DNA of 64,000 nt from contig JBBART010000004.1 in assembly GCA_040399685.1 (NCBI GenBank), positions 1 through 64,000 on the forward strand, in the 5' to 3' direction. The stretch is from CAIQQQ01 sp040399685. GTDB lineage: Bacteria; Pseudomonadota; Alphaproteobacteria; Acetobacterales; Acetobacteraceae. Made by a program: the position numbers and the translations under genes. The notes under the pieces are model-generated. The model was not told the origin of the DNA. It saw nothing but the letters and a program-made list of their open reading frames with translations, and did not search any database. Shown here piece after piece: positions 1-8,399 of the stretch. The stretch's first letter is position 1. Every line of letters begins with the position of its first letter.

Positions 1-54
1 GCTATCCGTCGTCAGTGCGTTCATCTGGACATGCTGAATGTCAACGCGCTCTAG
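1..54 (+). CDS. Possible 3' end of an upstream gene (partial)
   Basis: Frame 1 is open from the left edge for 17 codons and stops with TAG at 52-54. Nothing in so short a tail allows a family to be named. It could equally be chance reading through non-coding DNA. The following 177 bp up to the first complete gene show no convincing gene. Confidence 0.25.
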   Translation, partial: AIRRQCVHLDMLNVNAL

Positions 55-231
55 TCGCCAGCGTGCACCCAGTCCTGATTTAACCGTCAGGGCTGGGTGA
101 GGGTTGGCGCTTCACGCCTGGCCGGGTTCGGTGAACTTTCGGCCCGCGCCCTTGTCGCTGCGCAAGGGGCCATGCATGATCTTGACGGTGATCAGGTACG
201 CTGCCCGGTCCCACCGGGAGAGAACCATAAA

Positions 232-2367
232 ATGAGCCCAAAGGCGCACGCGGCGGCACGATTTGCCAGCCTGACACCCGTATTTTCACCGCGAAGCGTG
301 GCGATTCTGGGCGCATCGTCCGACCCCACGCGCATCGGCGGCCGGCCAATTTCCTATATGAAGCAGCGCGGCTACGCCGGCCGGATCATGCCGGTGAACC
401 TGAACCGCACCGAAATTCAGGGCCTGCCCGCCTATCCCACGCTCGCAGCCTTGCCCGAGGTGCCGGACGTGGCGATCGTGGCCATCGCGGGCGAAGCGGC
501 GGTGACGGCGGTGGCGGAACTGGCCGCCATGGGCTGCAAGGGCGCCATTGTTTTCACTGCCGGCTTTGCCGAGGTGGACCCCAGCGGATGCGGCCCCGAG
601 ACGGACACGCAGAACCGCATGGTGGCCACCGCCCGTGCCGCCGGCATGCGGCTGCTGGGGCCGAACTGCCTTGGGCTGTTCAATGATCGGATCGGCTTTT
701 ATCCGATGTTCTCCTCCTCGTTCGAGGGCGGTTGGCCGCCGAAATCGAAATCCGGCGGCGGTATCGGCATCGCCAGCCAATCCGGCGCGTTCGGCACGCA
801 TCTGTTCTCGGTGATGCGCAATCGCGGCATCGCCACCCCCATCTGCGTCACCACCGGCAACGAGGCCGACATCACCATCGGCGACGTGATCGGCTGGCTG
901 GCCGAAGACCCCGATACCGACGTCATCGCCGCCTACGCCGAAGGCATCCACGAAAGTGAGAGCCTGCTGGCGGCGTTGCAGGCGGCGAAGGATGCCAGAA
1001 AGCCGGTGGTGATGATGAAGGTGGGAAGCTCCCGCCTCGGCCGGGTGGCAGCCCAGTCCCACACCGCCTCCATCGCGGGTGACGACGCCATCACAGCCGC
1101 CGTGCTGGCCGAATTCGGCGTGGTGCGGGCGCGCAGCACCGAGCAGCTGGTGGACATCGCCTATGCCGCCACCCGCAAGATCTATCCGGCCGGCAACACG
1201 CTGGGCGTCATCACGCTGAGCGGCGGCGCGGGCGTGCTGGTGAGCGACGTGGCGGAGGAGATCGGCTTTCCAATGCCGGAAATGCCCGAGGCGGCGCAGG
1301 ATGCCCTACGTGCTTTGGTGCCGTTCGCGGCCCCGCGCAACCCGGTGGACTGCACCGCCCAGGTGTTCAACGACAGCACGTTGATCGGTCGCTTCGGTGA
1401 TTCGATGGTGGCTGATGGCGGCTATAAATCGGTGCTCGGCTTCTTCACCCAGGCCGGTGGCGCGCCGACGCTGTTCCCCAAGATCAAGGCCGAACTTGGG
1501 GCGGTCGCGGCGCGTTACCCGGACCGGCTGTATTGCCTGTCCGTCATCGCCACCGAGGATATGTGGACGCAATACGAGGATGCCGGATTTCTGGTGTTCG
1601 AAGATCCGACGCGCGCCGTGGTGGCCCTGCATGCGATGGGCCGTTTCGGCGACGCCTTTGCAGCCCCCGCGCTATCCGCCCCACCATCGGTGTCGATGGT
1701 CGTCTTGCCCCCCGCCAACCCGAACGAGGCCGACGCCAAGCGCCTGCTGGAACAGGCCGGCATCGCCATCGTGCCCGAGCGCGCCTGCGCCACGGCCTCA
1801 GCGGCGGTGGCCGCCGCTGAGGCATTCGGCTTTCCGGTGGTGATGAAGATCCTGTCGCCGGACATCCTGCACAAATCTGAAATCGGTGGCGTGCTGGTGG
1901 GGGTGGCAGACGCTGCTGCGGTCCGCGAAGGTTTCGCCACCCTGCTCGCGCGCGCGCCAGCCGGTGCCCGCGTCGATGGTGCGTTGGTGGCGCGACAGGC
2001 CAGTGGTGTGGAATGCATCATGGGCATCGTGCGCGACCCGGTGTTCGGCCCGATGGCCATGTTCGGCCTCGGCGGCGTGTTTGTGGAGATATTGGCCGAC
2101 GTGGTGTTCCGCCGCTGCCCGTTCGGCGTGGCGGAAGCCGAGACGATGATCCGCAGCGTGCGCGCCGCCCCGTTGCTTTTGGGCGCCCGGGGTCGTGCGC
2201 CGGTGGATATCGCAGCACTTGCCACCATGCTCGCCCGGCTGTCGGTGTTCGCGCATCAGGCGGGGCCGGATCTGCTGTCGGTTGACCTCAACCCCGTGTT
2301 CGCCACCCCGTCCGGCGCGTTCGCCGCAGATGCCGTCATCGAGGTTGGAGCGCCCCATGGCCATTGA
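232..2367 (+). CDS. Acyl-CoA synthetase, NDP-forming (fused alpha-beta acetate-CoA ligase family)
   Basis: 711 residues. The N-terminal third is a CoA-binding Rossmann domain (SVAILGASSDP near residue 20, then LGPNCLGLFN). The middle is a succinyl-CoA-ligase-like flavodoxin domain carrying SHTASIAGDD. The C-terminal third is an ATP-grasp domain (FPVVMKILSPDILHKSEIGG). This order is that of ADP-forming acyl-CoA synthetases with alpha and beta parts fused, which reversibly make an acyl-CoA from acid, CoA and ATP. No GNAT domain of the Pat type follows. The frame is open upstream to 97, but ATG 232 is preferred because GGGAGAG lies 9 bases before it. It overlaps the next gene by 11 bp and heads a six-gene catabolic operon. 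The substrate is unknown; a branched or aromatic acid fits the neighbours. Confidence 0.85.
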   Translation: MSPKAHAAARFASLTPVFSPRSVAILGASSDPTRIGGRPISYMKQRGYAGRIMPVNLNRTEIQGLPAYPTLAALPEVPDVAIVAIAGEAAVTAVAELAAMGCKGAIVFTAGFAEVDPSGCGPETDTQNRMVATARAAGMRLLGPNCLGLFNDRIGFYPMFSSSFEGGWPPKSKSGGGIGIASQSGAFGTHLFSVMRNRGIATPICVTTGNEADITIGDVIGWLAEDPDTDVIAAYAEGIHESESLLAALQAAKDARKPVVMMKVGSSRLGRVAAQSHTASIAGDDAITAAVLAEFGVVRARSTEQLVDIAYAATRKIYPAGNTLGVITLSGGAGVLVSDVAEEIGFPMPEMPEAAQDALRALVPFAAPRNPVDCTAQVFNDSTLIGRFGDSMVADGGYKSVLGFFTQAGGAPTLFPKIKAELGAVAARYPDRLYCLSVIATEDMWTQYEDAGFLVFEDPTRAVVALHAMGRFGDAFAAPALSAPPSVSMVVLPPANPNEADAKRLLEQAGIAIVPERACATASAAVAAAEAFGFPVVMKILSPDILHKSEIGGVLVGVADAAAVREGFATLLARAPAGARVDGALVARQASGVECIMGIVRDPVFGPMAMFGLGGVFVEILADVVFRRCPFGVAEAETMIRSVRAAPLLLGARGRAPVDIAALATMLARLSVFAHQAGPDLLSVDLNPVFATPSGAFAADAVIEVGAPHGH

Positions 2368-3208
2368 TCCGGAGCGATTGCTGAACTTCCCGATCCCGGA
2401 TCAGCACCAGACCATCACCCAGGCCGACAGTATTCTCTATGCGCTGTCGGTCGGTCTCGGCACCGATCCGCTGGACGAACGGCAACTGGATTTCGTCGAC
2501 CAGCACCGCACGTTGAAGGCGATGCCGTCCATGGCGGTGGTGCTCGGCCATCCCGGCTTCTGGCTGGCAAATCCGGCGACGGGCGTGGATGCCGTTCGGC
2601 TGGTGCATGGCGAGCAGGGCATTGTCTGGCACGCGCCGATGCCGGTGGCGGGGCGCGTTGTTGGCCGCACCAAGGTGACCGGCCTGGTGGATCGCGGGGC
2701 CGGCAAGGGCGCGTTGCTGTATTCCGAGAAAACCCTGACCGATGCCGACACCGGCACGCTGCTGGCCACCACCACCTCCACCACGTTCCTGCGGGGCGAT
2801 GGCGGTTTTGGCGGGGCGTCCGGCCCCATTCGCCCGCCCGCCCCCGCCCCTGAGGGCGCGCCGGACTTTGTGATCGATCTGCCCACCCGCCCCGAGCAGG
2901 CGTTGCTGTATCGCCTGAACGGCGACGACAACCCGCTGCATGCGGACCCTGCCGTTGCCGCCAAGGCTGGCTTTCCGCGCGCCATTCTGCACGGCCTGTG
3001 CACATTGGGTGTGATTACCCATGCACTGCTGCGCGGCCTGTGCGATTACGACACCACGCGCCTCGCAGCGCTGTCATTGCGCTTTTCGTCTCCGGTGTTT
3101 CCGGGCGAAACCATTCGAACCGAGATCTGGCAGTCTGGCGCCTTTCGCGCCCGCGTGCTGGAGAGAGACCTGATCGTTGTGAACAATGGCCTGGCGGAGA
3201 TTAAATGA
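2357..3208 (+). CDS. MaoC-like enoyl-CoA hydratase 2 family protein
   Basis: 283 residues with two hot-dog halves. The C-terminal half carries the hydratase-2 signature NGDDNPLHADPAVAAKAGF followed by AILHGLCTLG. The N-terminal half is the degenerate MaoC_dehydratas_N-like domain. Such proteins hydrate trans-2-enoyl-CoA to (R)-3-hydroxyacyl-CoA, a beta-oxidation-type step. The ATG sits inside the end of the synthetase gene, and the stop overlaps the next start (ATGA), so translation is probably coupled. The longer frame open from 2195 is the shadow of the upstream gene. Specificity is not visible; the cluster suggests a branched or aromatic acyl-CoA. Confidence 0.85.
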   Translation: MAIDPERLLNFPIPDQHQTITQADSILYALSVGLGTDPLDERQLDFVDQHRTLKAMPSMAVVLGHPGFWLANPATGVDAVRLVHGEQGIVWHAPMPVAGRVVGRTKVTGLVDRGAGKGALLYSEKTLTDADTGTLLATTTSTTFLRGDGGFGGASGPIRPPAPAPEGAPDFVIDLPTRPEQALLYRLNGDDNPLHADPAVAAKAGFPRAILHGLCTLGVITHALLRGLCDYDTTRLAALSLRFSSPVFPGETIRTEIWQSGAFRARVLERDLIVVNNGLAEIK

Positions 3209-3885
3209 TCGATAAGACAGTGCGTTCGATGGCCGAAGCCATGGACGGGATCAAGGACGGCGCCGTGGTGCTGCTCGGCGGCTTCGGATCGGTCGGACAG
3301 CCGGATGCGCTGCTGGACGGGTTGATCGAACAGGGCGCGAAAGACCTCGTCGTTGTCGCCAACAACGCCGGCAGCGGCCGCGTTGGTCTTGCCCGCCTGA
3401 TGGAACTGGGCCGCGTTCGCCGAATCGTGTGCAGCTTTCCACGCAGCCAGGGTTCGGTGGTGTTCGAGGAACTCTACCGCGCCGGCAAGCTGGAACTGGA
3501 AATCGTGCCGCAGGGCACGCTGGCCGAGCGCATTCGCGCCGCCGGGGCCGGTATCGGCGCGTTCTACACGCCGACATCGGTGGGCACCAAGCTCGCCGAG
3601 GGCAAGGACGTGCGTGAGATCAACGGTCGCATGCAGGTGCTGGAATATGCGCTGCACGCCGACATCGCGCTGGTGGAGGCCTGGGAGGCCGATCGGTGGG
3701 GCAATCTCACCTTCAACAAATCCGGCCGCAACTTCAATGCCATCATGGCCACCGCCGCCGCGTGCACCATTGTGCAGACGCACCACATCATCCCGCTCGG
3801 CGGTCTGGACCCGGAATCGATCGTAACACCGGGCATCTTTGTTGACCGTGTTCTCCATGTTCCCGCCAAGAGGGTTGCCGCATGA
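3205..3885 (+). CDS. 3-oxoacid CoA-transferase, subunit A
   Basis: 226 residues, the normal size for the alpha subunit of family I CoA-transferases (PcaI, ScoA, AtoD). The N-terminal region has the GxGxxG-like loop LLGGFGSVGQPDALLDGL, and later come the conserved AGAGIGAFYTPTSVGT and EWEADRWGNL-like stretches. With subunit B it moves CoA between an acyl-CoA, usually succinyl-CoA, and a 3-oxoacid. It overlaps the upstream gene by 4 bp and subunit B by 4 bp. PcaI (3-oxoadipate) is the nearest textbook relative, but no other beta-ketoadipate gene is present, so the substrate is open. Confidence 0.87.
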   Translation: MIDKTVRSMAEAMDGIKDGAVVLLGGFGSVGQPDALLDGLIEQGAKDLVVVANNAGSGRVGLARLMELGRVRRIVCSFPRSQGSVVFEELYRAGKLELEIVPQGTLAERIRAAGAGIGAFYTPTSVGTKLAEGKDVREINGRMQVLEYALHADIALVEAWEADRWGNLTFNKSGRNFNAIMATAAACTIVQTHHIIPLGGLDPESIVTPGIFVDRVLHVPAKRVAA

Positions 3886-4517
3886 CTAACTGGACCCGCA
3901 CCGAAATGGCCGCCCGCGTGGCCGTTGATGTTCCCGAGGGCTGGTATGTCAATCTCGGCATCGGCATGCCCACGATGGTGTCTGACCACGTGCCGGCCGA
4001 GCGCGAGGTGATTTTCCATTCCGAGAACGGCGTGCTCGGAATGGGGCCTGCGCCCACCCCGGAAGAAGCTGATCCCTGGCTGATCAACGCCGGCAAGCAG
4101 CAGGTGACGCTGCGGGACGGCGGTGCATTCGTGCATCACGCCGACAGCTTCGCCATGATCCGTGGCGGGCATCTGGACCTGTGCGTGCTCGGCGCGTTCG
4201 AAGTGGCCGAGAACGGCGATATCGCCAACTGGGCCACCAGCGAGAACGACACCGCCCCCGCCGTCGGTGGCGCCATGGACCTCGCGGCCGGCGCCCGCCG
4301 CCTGTGGGTGATGATGGAACACACCACCAAGGACGGCCGCTCCAAGCTGGTGAAGCGTTGCGGCTATCCGTTGACGGCGCTGGCCTGCGTCAAGCGCGTC
4401 TACACCAACATGGCGGTGCTCGATGTCACGCCCACCGGCTTTGCGGTGGTGGAGATGGCCCCCGGCGTCACGCGCGACGAACTGGTTGCCGCCACCGAAG
4501 CCGAGTTGTCGTTCTGA
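3882..4517 (+). CDS. 3-oxoacid CoA-transferase, subunit B
   Basis: 211 residues, the beta subunit of the heterodimer. The catalytic glutamate lies in the conserved HSENGVLGMGP stretch (residues about 46-56), which forms the glutamyl-CoA intermediate. GIGMPTMVSDHVP before it is also typical. ATGA overlap with subunit A and overlap of its TGA with the next ATG at 4517 show tight translational coupling. Together with the synthetase at 232 the operon has two independent means of charging an acid with CoA. Confidence 0.87.
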   Translation: MTNWTRTEMAARVAVDVPEGWYVNLGIGMPTMVSDHVPAEREVIFHSENGVLGMGPAPTPEEADPWLINAGKQQVTLRDGGAFVHHADSFAMIRGGHLDLCVLGAFEVAENGDIANWATSENDTAPAVGGAMDLAAGARRLWVMMEHTTKDGRSKLVKRCGYPLTALACVKRVYTNMAVLDVTPTGFAVVEMAPGVTRDELVAATEAELSF

Positions 4518-5272
4518 TGCTGCGCGAACAGCGTGAGGGCGATGTGGCGATCCTCACGCTCGACTATCCCGAGCGACGCAACGCCCTGGCCATCCCGATG
4601 CGCGCGGCCCTGGCCGAGGCGATGGACCGGCTGGAGGCGGATCGCGATCTGCGCTGCATCGTGGTCACCGGCGGCGGTGGCAATTTCAGCGCCGGCGGCG
4701 ACATCAGCGGCATGAACGCCGCCGCTGTGGCAGGCGGGCGGGAGCGGTTTCGCCTGACGCACAGGCTGGTTTCGGCGATGATCACCAGCAGCAAGCCGAT
4801 CATCGCGGCCGTCGAGGGCTGGGCCGTCGGCGCCGGCCTGGCGTTGGCGCTGTGCTGCGACACGGTGGTGGCGGCCAGCGATGCGAAGTTCATGGCCGGT
4901 TTCGGCAAGGTGGGTCTGGTGGCCGATTTCGGCCTGTTGCACACGCTGCCGCGCCGGATCGGCGAGGGCAGGGCGCGGCAGATGCTGATCCACGGCGATC
5001 AGGTGGATGCCACCCGCGCCGAGGCGATCGGGTTGATCGACCGGATCGTGGCGCCCGGCACGTCGCTGGAGACGGCGCTGACCATGGCGCACGCGCTGTC
5101 CGCCACTGCGCCGTTGCCGATCAGCATGACCAAATCCTATCTGGCGCAAGGCCTGGCCGACGCGCTGGAGTGGGAGCGCAACGTGCAGTCGATGCTGTTC
5201 CTCACCGAAGATCACGCCGAGGGGAAAGCGGCCTTCCTTGGCAAGCGGAAGCCTGGCTTCACCGGGCGGTGA
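4517..5272 (+). CDS. Enoyl-CoA hydratase/isomerase (crotonase) family protein
   Basis: 251 residues. Crotonase landmarks are visible: the oxyanion-hole stretch GGNFSAGGDISGM (about residue 60) and AVEGWAVGAGLALALCCD (about 100-117). The second acidic residue of the classical hydratase pair is replaced in GKVGLVADFG, so the reaction may be isomerisation, hydrolysis or C-C cleavage, not simple hydration. The start ATG overlaps the stop of the CoA-transferase B gene. It probably acts on the same CoA thioester pathway as the neighbours. Confidence 0.83.
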   Translation: MLREQREGDVAILTLDYPERRNALAIPMRAALAEAMDRLEADRDLRCIVVTGGGGNFSAGGDISGMNAAAVAGGRERFRLTHRLVSAMITSSKPIIAAVEGWAVGAGLALALCCDTVVAASDAKFMAGFGKVGLVADFGLLHTLPRRIGEGRARQMLIHGDQVDATRAEAIGLIDRIVAPGTSLETALTMAHALSATAPLPISMTKSYLAQGLADALEWERNVQSMLFLTEDHAEGKAAFLGKRKPGFTGR

Positions 5273-5274
5273 GT

Positions 5275-6180
5275 ATGTCGCAGGTTCGTCGCGCCAAGGT
5301 GGATGGCCGGGCGATCCTGGTGTTGATCGGCCTGTGCGCGCTGTGGGGCCTGCAGCAGGTGGCGATCAAATTGTCGCTGGGGCAGGGCTTGCCGCCGTTC
5401 TTTCAGGCGGCGTTTCGCTCGGGTGTTGCCGCGCTGATGGTGGTCGGCTGGATTGCCATACGCGAAAAGCCCGGCGCTCTTGTGGGCATGCTGTCCAAAG
5501 GCAGCGCCCGTTGGCCCGGCCTGTTGATTGCGATGGTGTTCGCACTCGAATTCCTGGTGATCTATCCCGGATTGCGGCTGACAACGGCGGCGCGCGGCGT
5601 GTTGTTTCTCTATACGGCGCCATTTTTCACCGCCATCGGCGCGCATCTGTTCCTGCCGGGCGGGCGGTTGGGCGTGCGCCAGATGCTGGGGCTGCTGGTG
5701 GCGTTCGGCGGCGTGGCCATTGCCTTCGCCCATGGCCTGAGCGCTGGCGGCGGCAGCATTCGCGGCGACCTGATGTGCGGCGCGGCCGCCATGCTCTGGG
5801 GCGCGGCCACGGTCATCATGCAGGCCAACCCGAAGCTGCGGAAGCTACCCTCAGCCCAGCTTCTGCTGTACCAACTGGGCGGCTCGGCGCCGGTGCTGCT
5901 GGCGGCGGCCATCTTGGCCGGCGACCTGGATCATTTTCCGGATGCATCGGCTCTCGCCTGGATATCGCTGTTGTACCAGACGGTTGTGGTGGCCTTTGCC
6001 AGCTATCTGGCGTGGTTCTGGCTGGTGTCGGTCTATCCGGCCACCCAGATCGCGGGCTTCACCTTCCTCACTCCGTTGTTCGGAATCCTTGCGGGCAGCC
6101 TATTGCTGGGTGAGCCGACATCGGCGGCCTTGTTCGCCGGGTTGGCCGCCATCGCGGTGGGGATGCGTCTGTTGCGCTGA
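5275..6180 (+). CDS. DMT-superfamily (EamA) transporter
   Basis: 301 residues with about ten hydrophobic segments in two EamA repeats. The first starts at VLIGLCALWGLQQVAIK and the second at DLMCGAAAMLWGAATVIMQ. Members export metabolites or amino acids from the inner membrane. The ATG follows the hydratase stop by 2 bp, so it is the last gene of the catabolic operon and may handle an acid or intermediate of that pathway. No substrate can be deduced. Confidence 0.82.
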   Translation: MSQVRRAKVDGRAILVLIGLCALWGLQQVAIKLSLGQGLPPFFQAAFRSGVAALMVVGWIAIREKPGALVGMLSKGSARWPGLLIAMVFALEFLVIYPGLRLTTAARGVLFLYTAPFFTAIGAHLFLPGGRLGVRQMLGLLVAFGGVAIAFAHGLSAGGGSIRGDLMCGAAAMLWGAATVIMQANPKLRKLPSAQLLLYQLGGSAPVLLAAAILAGDLDHFPDASALAWISLLYQTVVVAFASYLAWFWLVSVYPATQIAGFTFLTPLFGILAGSLLLGEPTSAALFAGLAAIAVGMRLLR

Positions 6181-6185
6181 CAGGC

Positions 6186-6425
6186 CTATCCTTTTCCACT
6201 GACCTGCGCCTGCAACTGGATGATCGTTGACTGCAGGTCGTTCGATAGCGACTGGAACGGGTTGGCCGAAGCAACCCCGGCCTGGATTGGGCCGGTCTTG
6301 GCCTTTGCTCCGCCAGCTTCGTTCGGCTTGAGTTGGCCAAGTCCCTGCGCCGAAGGTGAGTTGGTCAGGGCGGTGGTGGCGCGGGCCCATATGTTGGAGG
6401 CTTGGCTTGTTGCGTTGACGGACAT
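6186..6425 (-). CDS. Small Ser/Ala/Gln-rich protein of unknown function
   Basis: 79 residues, not recognised. A strong Shine-Dalgarno (AAGGAGAT, 8 bases before ATG at 6425) argues that it is real. It has no signal peptide or membrane segment. The N-terminal half is Ser/Thr/Asn/Ala-rich and probably disordered. The C-terminal part (NPFQSLSNDLQSTIIQLQAQ) looks like a single amphipathic helix. It is convergent with the DMT gene, with only 5 bp between them. The layout resembles small secreted or partner-binding proteins, but there is no direct support for either. Confidence 0.6.
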   Translation of the reverse strand: MSVNATSQASNIWARATTALTNSPSAQGLGQLKPNEAGGAKAKTGPIQAGVASANPFQSLSNDLQSTIIQLQAQVSGKG

Positions 6426-6507
6426 CGAAGGGATCTCCTTGGTTGGATGTCCTCACCAACGCAAAGCCTGTACCACGTAAAAACCGCCGTAAGCCGCCAG
6501 ATTGCCA

Positions 6508-6538
6508 CCCTCACCCGGCGCATCATGCCGGGTGAGGG
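6508..6538. terminator. 12-bp perfect hairpin downstream of the MaoC gene
   Basis: Arms CCCTCACCCGGC and GCCGGGTGAGGG pair perfectly around a 7-nt loop. It lies between the MaoC gene (ending at 6558 on the minus strand) and the start of the 79-aa gene. There is no T run, so it is either a weak or Rho-assisted terminator of the IclR-MaoC transcript or an mRNA-end stabiliser. Confidence 0.5.
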
Positions 6539-6557
6539 CCATTCCTGCCGGGCGGAA

Positions 6558-7001
6558 TCAGCCCGGGGCGCGCCCCACGATGTACGTCACACCGCAGGCC
6601 ATCACCACCACGCCTTCACTGTCCGTGGTCGTGATGGCGATGGAGGCCACGCCCCGGCTGGGATTGCGGGCCGACGCCCGTGCCTCGGTCCATTGCGCTG
6701 TCACACTGTAGGGCACATCCGGCCGCACCGGGGCGAAGAACCGGGCTTCATGCAGCGATCCACCGGCGATGATGGCCACGTCCGCGGTCGCACGCACCAT
6801 CAGGCTGATCGCCGCGCCCTGGCTGTGCAGCCCCGACGCGCACAGGCCCTGGAAATATGTCTCTTGCGCCAGCGCGTCATCCAGATGCCAGGGTTGCGGG
6901 TCGAAGCGCTGGGCAAACGCGATGATCTCGGCAGGCGTGAGGGTGAAGGCGCCGCAGGGAAAGTCCTGGCCGAGCGGCAGGTCATCGAGCTGGAGGGTCA
7001 T
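6558..7001 (-). CDS. MaoC family (R)-hydratase/dehydratase, single hot-dog
   Basis: 147 residues, one MaoC hot-dog domain: LTPAEIIAFAQRFDPQPWHLD near the N-terminus and ASGLHSQGAAISLMV in the central helix. The family hydrates enoyl-CoA or beta-methylmalyl-type CoA esters. It is separated by 9 bp from the IclR gene upstream on the same strand, so the two are co-transcribed. The catabolic cluster next door already contains a two-domain MaoC protein, so this may serve a related step under the same regulator. Confidence 0.8.
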   Translation of the reverse strand: MTLQLDDLPLGQDFPCGAFTLTPAEIIAFAQRFDPQPWHLDDALAQETYFQGLCASGLHSQGAAISLMVRATADVAIIAGGSLHEARFFAPVRPDVPYSVTAQWTEARASARNPSRGVASIAITTTDSEGVVVMACGVTYIVGRAPG

Positions 7002-7010
7002 GCGAGCAGA

Positions 7011-7808
7011 TTAATTGATTTCCGGCTTCGGCCAAGCCCCGCCAACCGCCTCGGTGGCTGCCTTGCAGGCCGCATGCAGCCGCGTTGCCACCGCCTCGTC
7101 TTCCTCCACATCGAATGCTTGCGTGGCGATGCAGCTTGCTACCAGCGCCAGGCCACCTTGCAGGTTGAACACGGGGGAAGCGATGGCGCGCAGGCCAGGA
7201 AGCATCATCGGGGCGGCATCGCTGAGCATGAAGCGGCGCACATGGGCGCGCAATGCGACGAGGTCGAACGGCATCGTCGCGTGATCGGTGGCCATCTCGC
7301 GCGCCAACGCATCGTGGGTCTGGACCTCGGTGAGGAACGCCAGGAATACATGCCCGGCGGCACTGTGCAGCAACGGCAGCACCGAACCCAGCGCCAGCGA
7401 GCTATAAATGGGAGGTGTGCCGGCGTTCCAGCGCACCACCACGGCGCCGGCCTCCCCCCACACGCTGATCATCGAGGTGCGGCCGGTCTCTTCCGTGAAG
7501 CGAAGCAGGGCCGCCTCGGCGCAGGCAAACGCGTCCAGCCGTGCCAGCGCCGCAATGCCTACGGCAATCGCCGATGGGCCAAGATTGTAGCGGGCGCCTT
7601 CGTTCTGCACTGCCATGCCGGCCGCGATCAGGCTTTGGAGGTAGCGATGCGTCTGGCTCGGAGACACGCCGGCCCGGATGCCGACACTGGTCAGACTTTG
7701 TGCCCCATGCCCCACCGCCAGCGCCGAGAGTACACGCAGGCCGGTTTCCAATGACTGTATGCCGCGTCGTTGTCCCTCTGACCGAGGGATGTGTCGTTTT
7801 GCTACCAT
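7011..7808 (-). CDS. IclR family transcriptional regulator
   Basis: 265 residues. The winged HTH is at residues 15-75 (SLETGLRVLSALA, then GVSPSQTHRYLQSLIAAG). The ligand-binding IclR/GAF-like domain follows (ALGSVLPLLHSAAGHVFLAFL). IclR proteins bind aromatic or short organic acids and commonly control adjacent catabolic operons. Here the likely targets are the MaoC gene it shares a transcript with and the CoA operon at 232-6180. The start ATG at 7808 is followed by the basic tail MVAKRHIPRSEGQRRG. Confidence 0.85.
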   Translation of the reverse strand: MVAKRHIPRSEGQRRGIQSLETGLRVLSALAVGHGAQSLTSVGIRAGVSPSQTHRYLQSLIAAGMAVQNEGARYNLGPSAIAVGIAALARLDAFACAEAALLRFTEETGRTSMISVWGEAGAVVVRWNAGTPPIYSSLALGSVLPLLHSAAGHVFLAFLTEVQTHDALAREMATDHATMPFDLVALRAHVRRFMLSDAAPMMLPGLRAIASPVFNLQGGLALVASCIATQAFDVEEDEAVATRLHAACKAATEAVGGAWPKPEIN

Positions 7809-7837
7809 GCTTCAGTTGATAGCTGTGACGTGCCAAC

Positions 7838-7853
7838 TGCAAGCAGCGTTGCA
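7838..7853. promoter_or_regulatory. Short inverted repeat, possible IclR operator
   Basis: TGCAA, 6 nt, TTGCA lies 30-45 bp upstream of the IclR start, in the 151-bp divergent region shared with the OmpA-like gene. IclR proteins often bind such short dyads and repress themselves. Five-base arms are weak evidence. Confidence 0.25.
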
Positions 7854-7959
7854 ATTTATTGCGTTACGGTCGCGGCGCAGAGGAGCGGTTGGGCAATTGA
7901 CGCGACCGCGGAGCAACATGCAGGTATGCTGCGCTCATAGTATTTCGAGAGGACCGACG

Positions 7960-8394
7960 ATGCGCAGCTTGTTCACCCTGGCCATTGCTGTTTGCCTGGC
8001 CGGTTCCGCCACGGCAGTTCCCGCGCTGGCACAGACGCCCGCCCCCATTGCCAACCCGGTTGATACCCTGGCTGCAGACCGTAATTTTGTGGTGTTCTTC
8101 GAGGAATGGTCCGCGTCGTTCACCCCGGCCGCCGTCGCCGTGATCGCCACCGCCGCGAAACTTGCGGCCGCCAACCCCGGTGAGCCAGTGATCGTCACGG
8201 GCACCGCAGACCCCATCGGCAGCGCCCGCGCCAATGCCTTGATCTCCGCCTTGCGCGCCGAACTGGTGGCAGAGGCGCTGATCAAGGCCGGTGTCGCGCC
8301 GACGCGCATTCAGCAACTGGCGCTGGGCAGCACGGAATATGCCTTCTCCAGCCTTGAGAGCCGCCGCGTGACCATCGCGGTCGGCGCGAAATAG
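7960..8394 (+). CDS. OmpA-family periplasmic/outer-membrane protein
   Basis: 144 residues starting at ATG 7960 with GAGAGGA before it. A Sec signal peptide ends near residue 24 (VPALAQ/TP). The remainder is one OmpA C-terminal domain: FEEWSASFTPAAVAVI, GTADPIGSARANALISALRA and the final ESRRVTI. This domain binds the diaminopimelate of peptidoglycan. No beta-barrel or lipobox is present, so the mature protein is probably soluble in the periplasm. recQ starts 5 bp after its stop. Confidence 0.8.
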   Translation: MRSLFTLAIAVCLAGSATAVPALAQTPAPIANPVDTLAADRNFVVFFEEWSASFTPAAVAVIATAAKLAAANPGEPVIVTGTADPIGSARANALISALRAELVAEALIKAGVAPTRIQQLALGSTEYAFSSLESRRVTIAVGAK

Positions 8395-8399
8395 GCTTG

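Noticed and set aside
6186..6425. R-body (RebB) type protein
   Set aside because: Size and Ala/Gln richness are similar, but the RebB repeats and motifs are not present.
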